Origin: Avena insularis
Taxonomy: Eukaryota > Streptophyta > Magnoliopsida > Poales > Poaceae
Length of the DNA: 64,000 bases
Assembly: GCA_023614405.1 (NCBI GenBank)
Contig: CM042684.1
Coordinates: 535,478,682-535,542,681, forward strand
Reading direction: 5' to 3'
Below are positions 61,976-64,000 of the stretch, piece after piece. Position 1 is the first letter of the stretch, and the number at the start of each line of letters is the position of its first letter. The notes beneath the pieces are model-generated. The model worked only from the letters and a program-made list of their open reading frames with translations, did no database searches and was not told where the DNA came from. Both the position numbers and the translations under genes were made by a program.

Positions 61976-62965
61976 TTACATAGGCTTCATCCCAAACTTT
62001 AAGGAGCGACAATTTAGGTTTCTTCCCAAACCATAATTCATATGGTGTCGTTTCAGCAGTTTAGGCGGTGCCCTATTTAAAGTGAATGCGGCTGTTTCTA
62101 ATGCATAACCCCAAAATGATAGCGGTAAATCTGTAAGTGACATCATAGAACGAACCATATCTAAGAGAGTTCGATTACGACATTCAGACACACCATTACG
62201 CTGTGGTGTTCCCGGCGGTGTCAACTGCGAAAGTATTCCACATTTCTTCAAATGCTCGCCAAACTCGTAACTTAGATATTCACCTCCACGATCAGAACGT
62301 AGAAATTTAATCTTCTTGTTACGTTGATTCTCTACCTCACTTTGAAACTCCTTAAACTTCTCGAAAGTTTCGGACTTATGTTTCATGAAATAGATATACC
62401 CATATCTACTCAAGTCATCCGTGAAGGTAAGAACATAACGATAACCACTGCGCGATGCTACACTCATTGGACCACACACATCGGTATGTATGATTTCCAA
62501 TAAGTCCGTAGCTCGCTCCATCATACCAGAAAATGGAGTCTTAGTCATTTTACCCATCAGACATGCTTCGCATCTTTCAAGTGATTCAAAATCAAGTGAT
62601 TCAAGAAGTCCATCGGAATGGAGTTTCTTCATCGTTTCACTCCAATGTGACCAAGGCAGCGATTGCCACATATAGGTCGAATTATCGCTTGATTTCAAAC
62701 GTTTAGCCTCAATGTTGTTGATATGTGTATTTCCACTATCGAGATTCAATATGAATAGACCATCTATCAAAGGTGCATGTGCATAAAACATATTACTCAT
62801 ATAAATCGAACAACCATTATTCTCGGATTTAAACAAGTAACCGTCTCGCAATAAACAAGATCCCGATATAATGTTCATGCTCAACGCAGGCACCAAATAA
62901 CAATTATTTAAGTATAAAACTAATCCCGATGGTAGATGAAGAGGTAGCGTGCCGACCGCGATCAC
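61976..62965 (-). pseudogene. Copia 2 protease C-terminal part and integrase
   Basis: 329 codons. Residues 5-30 (LPLHLPSGLVLYLNNCYLVP) are the end of the protease-like region. Residues 95-145 are the pre-integrase zinc finger: the Cys pair is present (C132, C135 in RCEACLMGKM), but the segment that should carry the two His reads WQSLPWSHWSE, consistent with two compensating frameshifts. The catalytic core has D162 (HTDVCGP), D225 (RSDRGGEY) and E261 (NGVSECRN) with exactly 35 residues between the last two, the D,D-35-E pattern that joins element DNA to the target. After residue 302 the frame leaves the expected C-terminal sequence (PYELW-type) and ends at 61976, showing another frameshift near 62060. 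The catalytic residues are intact but the zinc finger and C-terminus are not. Confidence 0.94.
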
Positions 62966-62966
62966 A

Positions 62967-63173
62967 TCAACCTTTGATCCGTTTCCCGCGCATCGTCACC
63001 TTGTTCTTCACTAGCTTCCGTTTATTCGTAGCTCTGTTTGAGTTACAAATATGAGCAACCGAACCGGTATCAAATACCTGGGCACTACTACGAATACTAG
63101 TGAGATACACATCAATAACATGTATATCAGATATACCTTTCTTCTTGATGTTGCCGTTCTTCAAATCCGCCAA
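62967..63173 (-). pseudogene. Copia 2 protease active-site part
   Basis: A 68-codon frame with VFDTGSVAHICNS at about residues 34-46. DTGS is the aspartic protease active site that cuts the polyprotein, and the His-Ile-Cys-Asn context is typical of Copia. The first 20 codons continue from the zinc-knuckle frame. A frame break at 62966 separates it from the integrase frame. Confidence 0.88.
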
Positions 63174-63971
63174 GTACTTTGGGCAATTCCGCTTCCAGTG
63201 ACCTTCTCCCTTGCAGTAAAAGCACTCAGTTTCAGGCTTAGGTCCAGCCTTGGTCCTCTTCGTCGGTATGGTAACTTTCTTACCACCCTTCTTGAAGTGT
63301 CCCTTACCTTAGACTTGCCTTTCTTGAATTTGGTGGTCTTATTGACCATCAACACTTGGTGCTCTTTCTTGATCTCCACTTCGCAGATTTTAACATAGCA
63401 AGCAGTTACGCAACTCTTTGTTCATGTTACGCATGTTGTAGTTCATCACAAAGTTCTTGTAACTTGGTGGTAGTGATTGGAGGATGCGGTAAACCCCAAA
63501 GTATTAGGAATCACTATACCCAAGCTTTGAAGTTTATTTGCTTGCCTGGACATCTTAAGCACATGCTCACGGCAGACTGCCCTCTTCCATCTTGCAGTTA
63601 AAGAACTTTTCGAGCTTCATAACTTTCAATTGCCGCATGAGTCTCAAAAATTAATTTGAGATCCTCGACAATATCATATGGGTGCGACTCTTCAAACCTT
63701 TTACGAAGCTCGATTCTAAACCATACAAGATAGCACCTTTGAACTATGGAGTCTTGATTCTTCCGAGCAAGGTAAACATTCTTTACTTCATCGGTAGCAT
63801 CAGCTGCAGGTGGGTCACCCAGCGGTGCATCCAGCACATAGGTCAAATTCCCAGCTGTGAGGACAATCCTCAAATTGCGGAACCAATCCATGAGTTGCTT
63901 CCATTGTTTTCAATTTTTCTTTCTCTAGGAGCATTAAAATTGATGGTAGGGCTGCCATTGATCTACAACAT
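63161..63971 (-). pseudogene. Copia 2 gag with zinc knuckle, several frameshifts
   Basis: Gag of the Copia UBN2 type, which forms the particle and packages RNA. A likely start is ATG at 63971, but the third codon is TAG. The frame from 63891 (97 codons to 63598) has MDWFRNLRIVLTAGN and YVLDAPLGDPP, the conserved gag N-terminal block. ILQSLPPSYKNFVMNYNM follows at about 63425-63480 in another frame. A perfect zinc knuckle CFYCKGEGHWKRNC (C-x2-C-x4-H-x4-C) is coded at 63183-63224. At least three indels and the early stop break the gene. The start choice is tentative because only 29 bases upstream are visible. Confidence 0.88.
63183..63224 (-). other. Zinc knuckle of the Copia 2 gag
   Basis: Fourteen codons, C-x2-C-x4-H-x4-C with all four zinc ligands kept. 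Compare the six knuckles in the nested element's frame at 16326-17183. Confidence 0.93.
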
Positions 63972-64000
63972 ATTTGCAATAGTTTAGACTAAGTTTATGA

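Larger units (their letters stand above)
58157..64000 (-). mobile_element. Copia 2: BARE/Angela-like retrotransposon, cut by the window edge
   Basis: Minus-strand element with its 3' LTR at 58157-59992, polypurine tract at 59993-60007 and pol/gag from 60027 to about 63971. The 5' LTR and primer site are outside the window. The LTR start on the minus strand (TGTTGGAGATATGCCCTAGA) is typical of the BARE/WIS/Angela group. Domain order from the gag end is gag, zinc knuckle, protease, integrase, reverse transcriptase, RNase H, which is Copia. Several frameshifts and at least one early stop make it defective, although domains are far better preserved than in Copia 1. It sits in the satellite. The expected duplication is TGTTC (58152-58156), whose partner is not visible. 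Confidence 0.95.

Overview
This is a plant nuclear window made almost entirely of repeats. No host protein-coding, tRNA or rRNA gene could be supported. The BARE/WIS/Angela-type Copia elements, very long-LTR non-autonomous elements, initiator-methionine tRNA primer sites and deep nesting point to a large-genome grass, most likely Pooideae (Triticeae, oat or ryegrass type). This is inferred from element families; I cannot name the species.

The base layer is a tandem satellite of 39-50 bp monomers, most carrying a BamHI site (GGATCC), organised into irregular units of about 0.7-1.05 kb. About 26.5 kb of it is present in four pieces: 3503-3870, 7865-9465, 28926-35161 and 39866-58156. Larger recent duplications occur in the right-hand piece: a 1.27 kb tandem copy and a block of about 3.3 kb repeated at a spacing of about 4.99 kb.

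Five retroelements landed in this array. (1) 1-3502 is the edge of a long-LTR element on the minus strand, continuing left of the window. (2) 3871-7864 is a 4.0 kb solo-LTR-like insertion with TSD GTCAT. (3) 9466-28925 is a decayed plus-strand Copia element with 1.64 and 1.65 kb LTRs and TSD CCAGT. It was itself invaded at 11406-22686 by a minus-strand long-LTR element with 4.75 and 4.80 kb LTRs, a 1.7 kb interior and TSD GTAGG. (4) 35162-39865 is a solo LTR of that same long-LTR family, plus strand, flanked by TGGAT. (5) 58157-64000 is a minus-strand BARE/Angela-like Copia element running off the right edge. Its gag, protease, integrase, reverse transcriptase and RNase H parts are recognisable but broken by frameshifts.

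The relative order is clear: satellite first, then Copia 1 (its LTRs visibly diverged and its pol degraded), then the nested long-LTR element (its LTRs nearly identical outside one GC-rich section). The nested element has no pol. Its interior holds only a gag-derived reading frame with six zinc-knuckle-like motifs and one in-frame stop, so it must be mobilised in trans. The points most worth a second look are the satellite family and its codon-multiple monomers, the multi-knuckle frame, the clustering of insertion sites within the monomer, and the break in higher-order register at the solo LTR.
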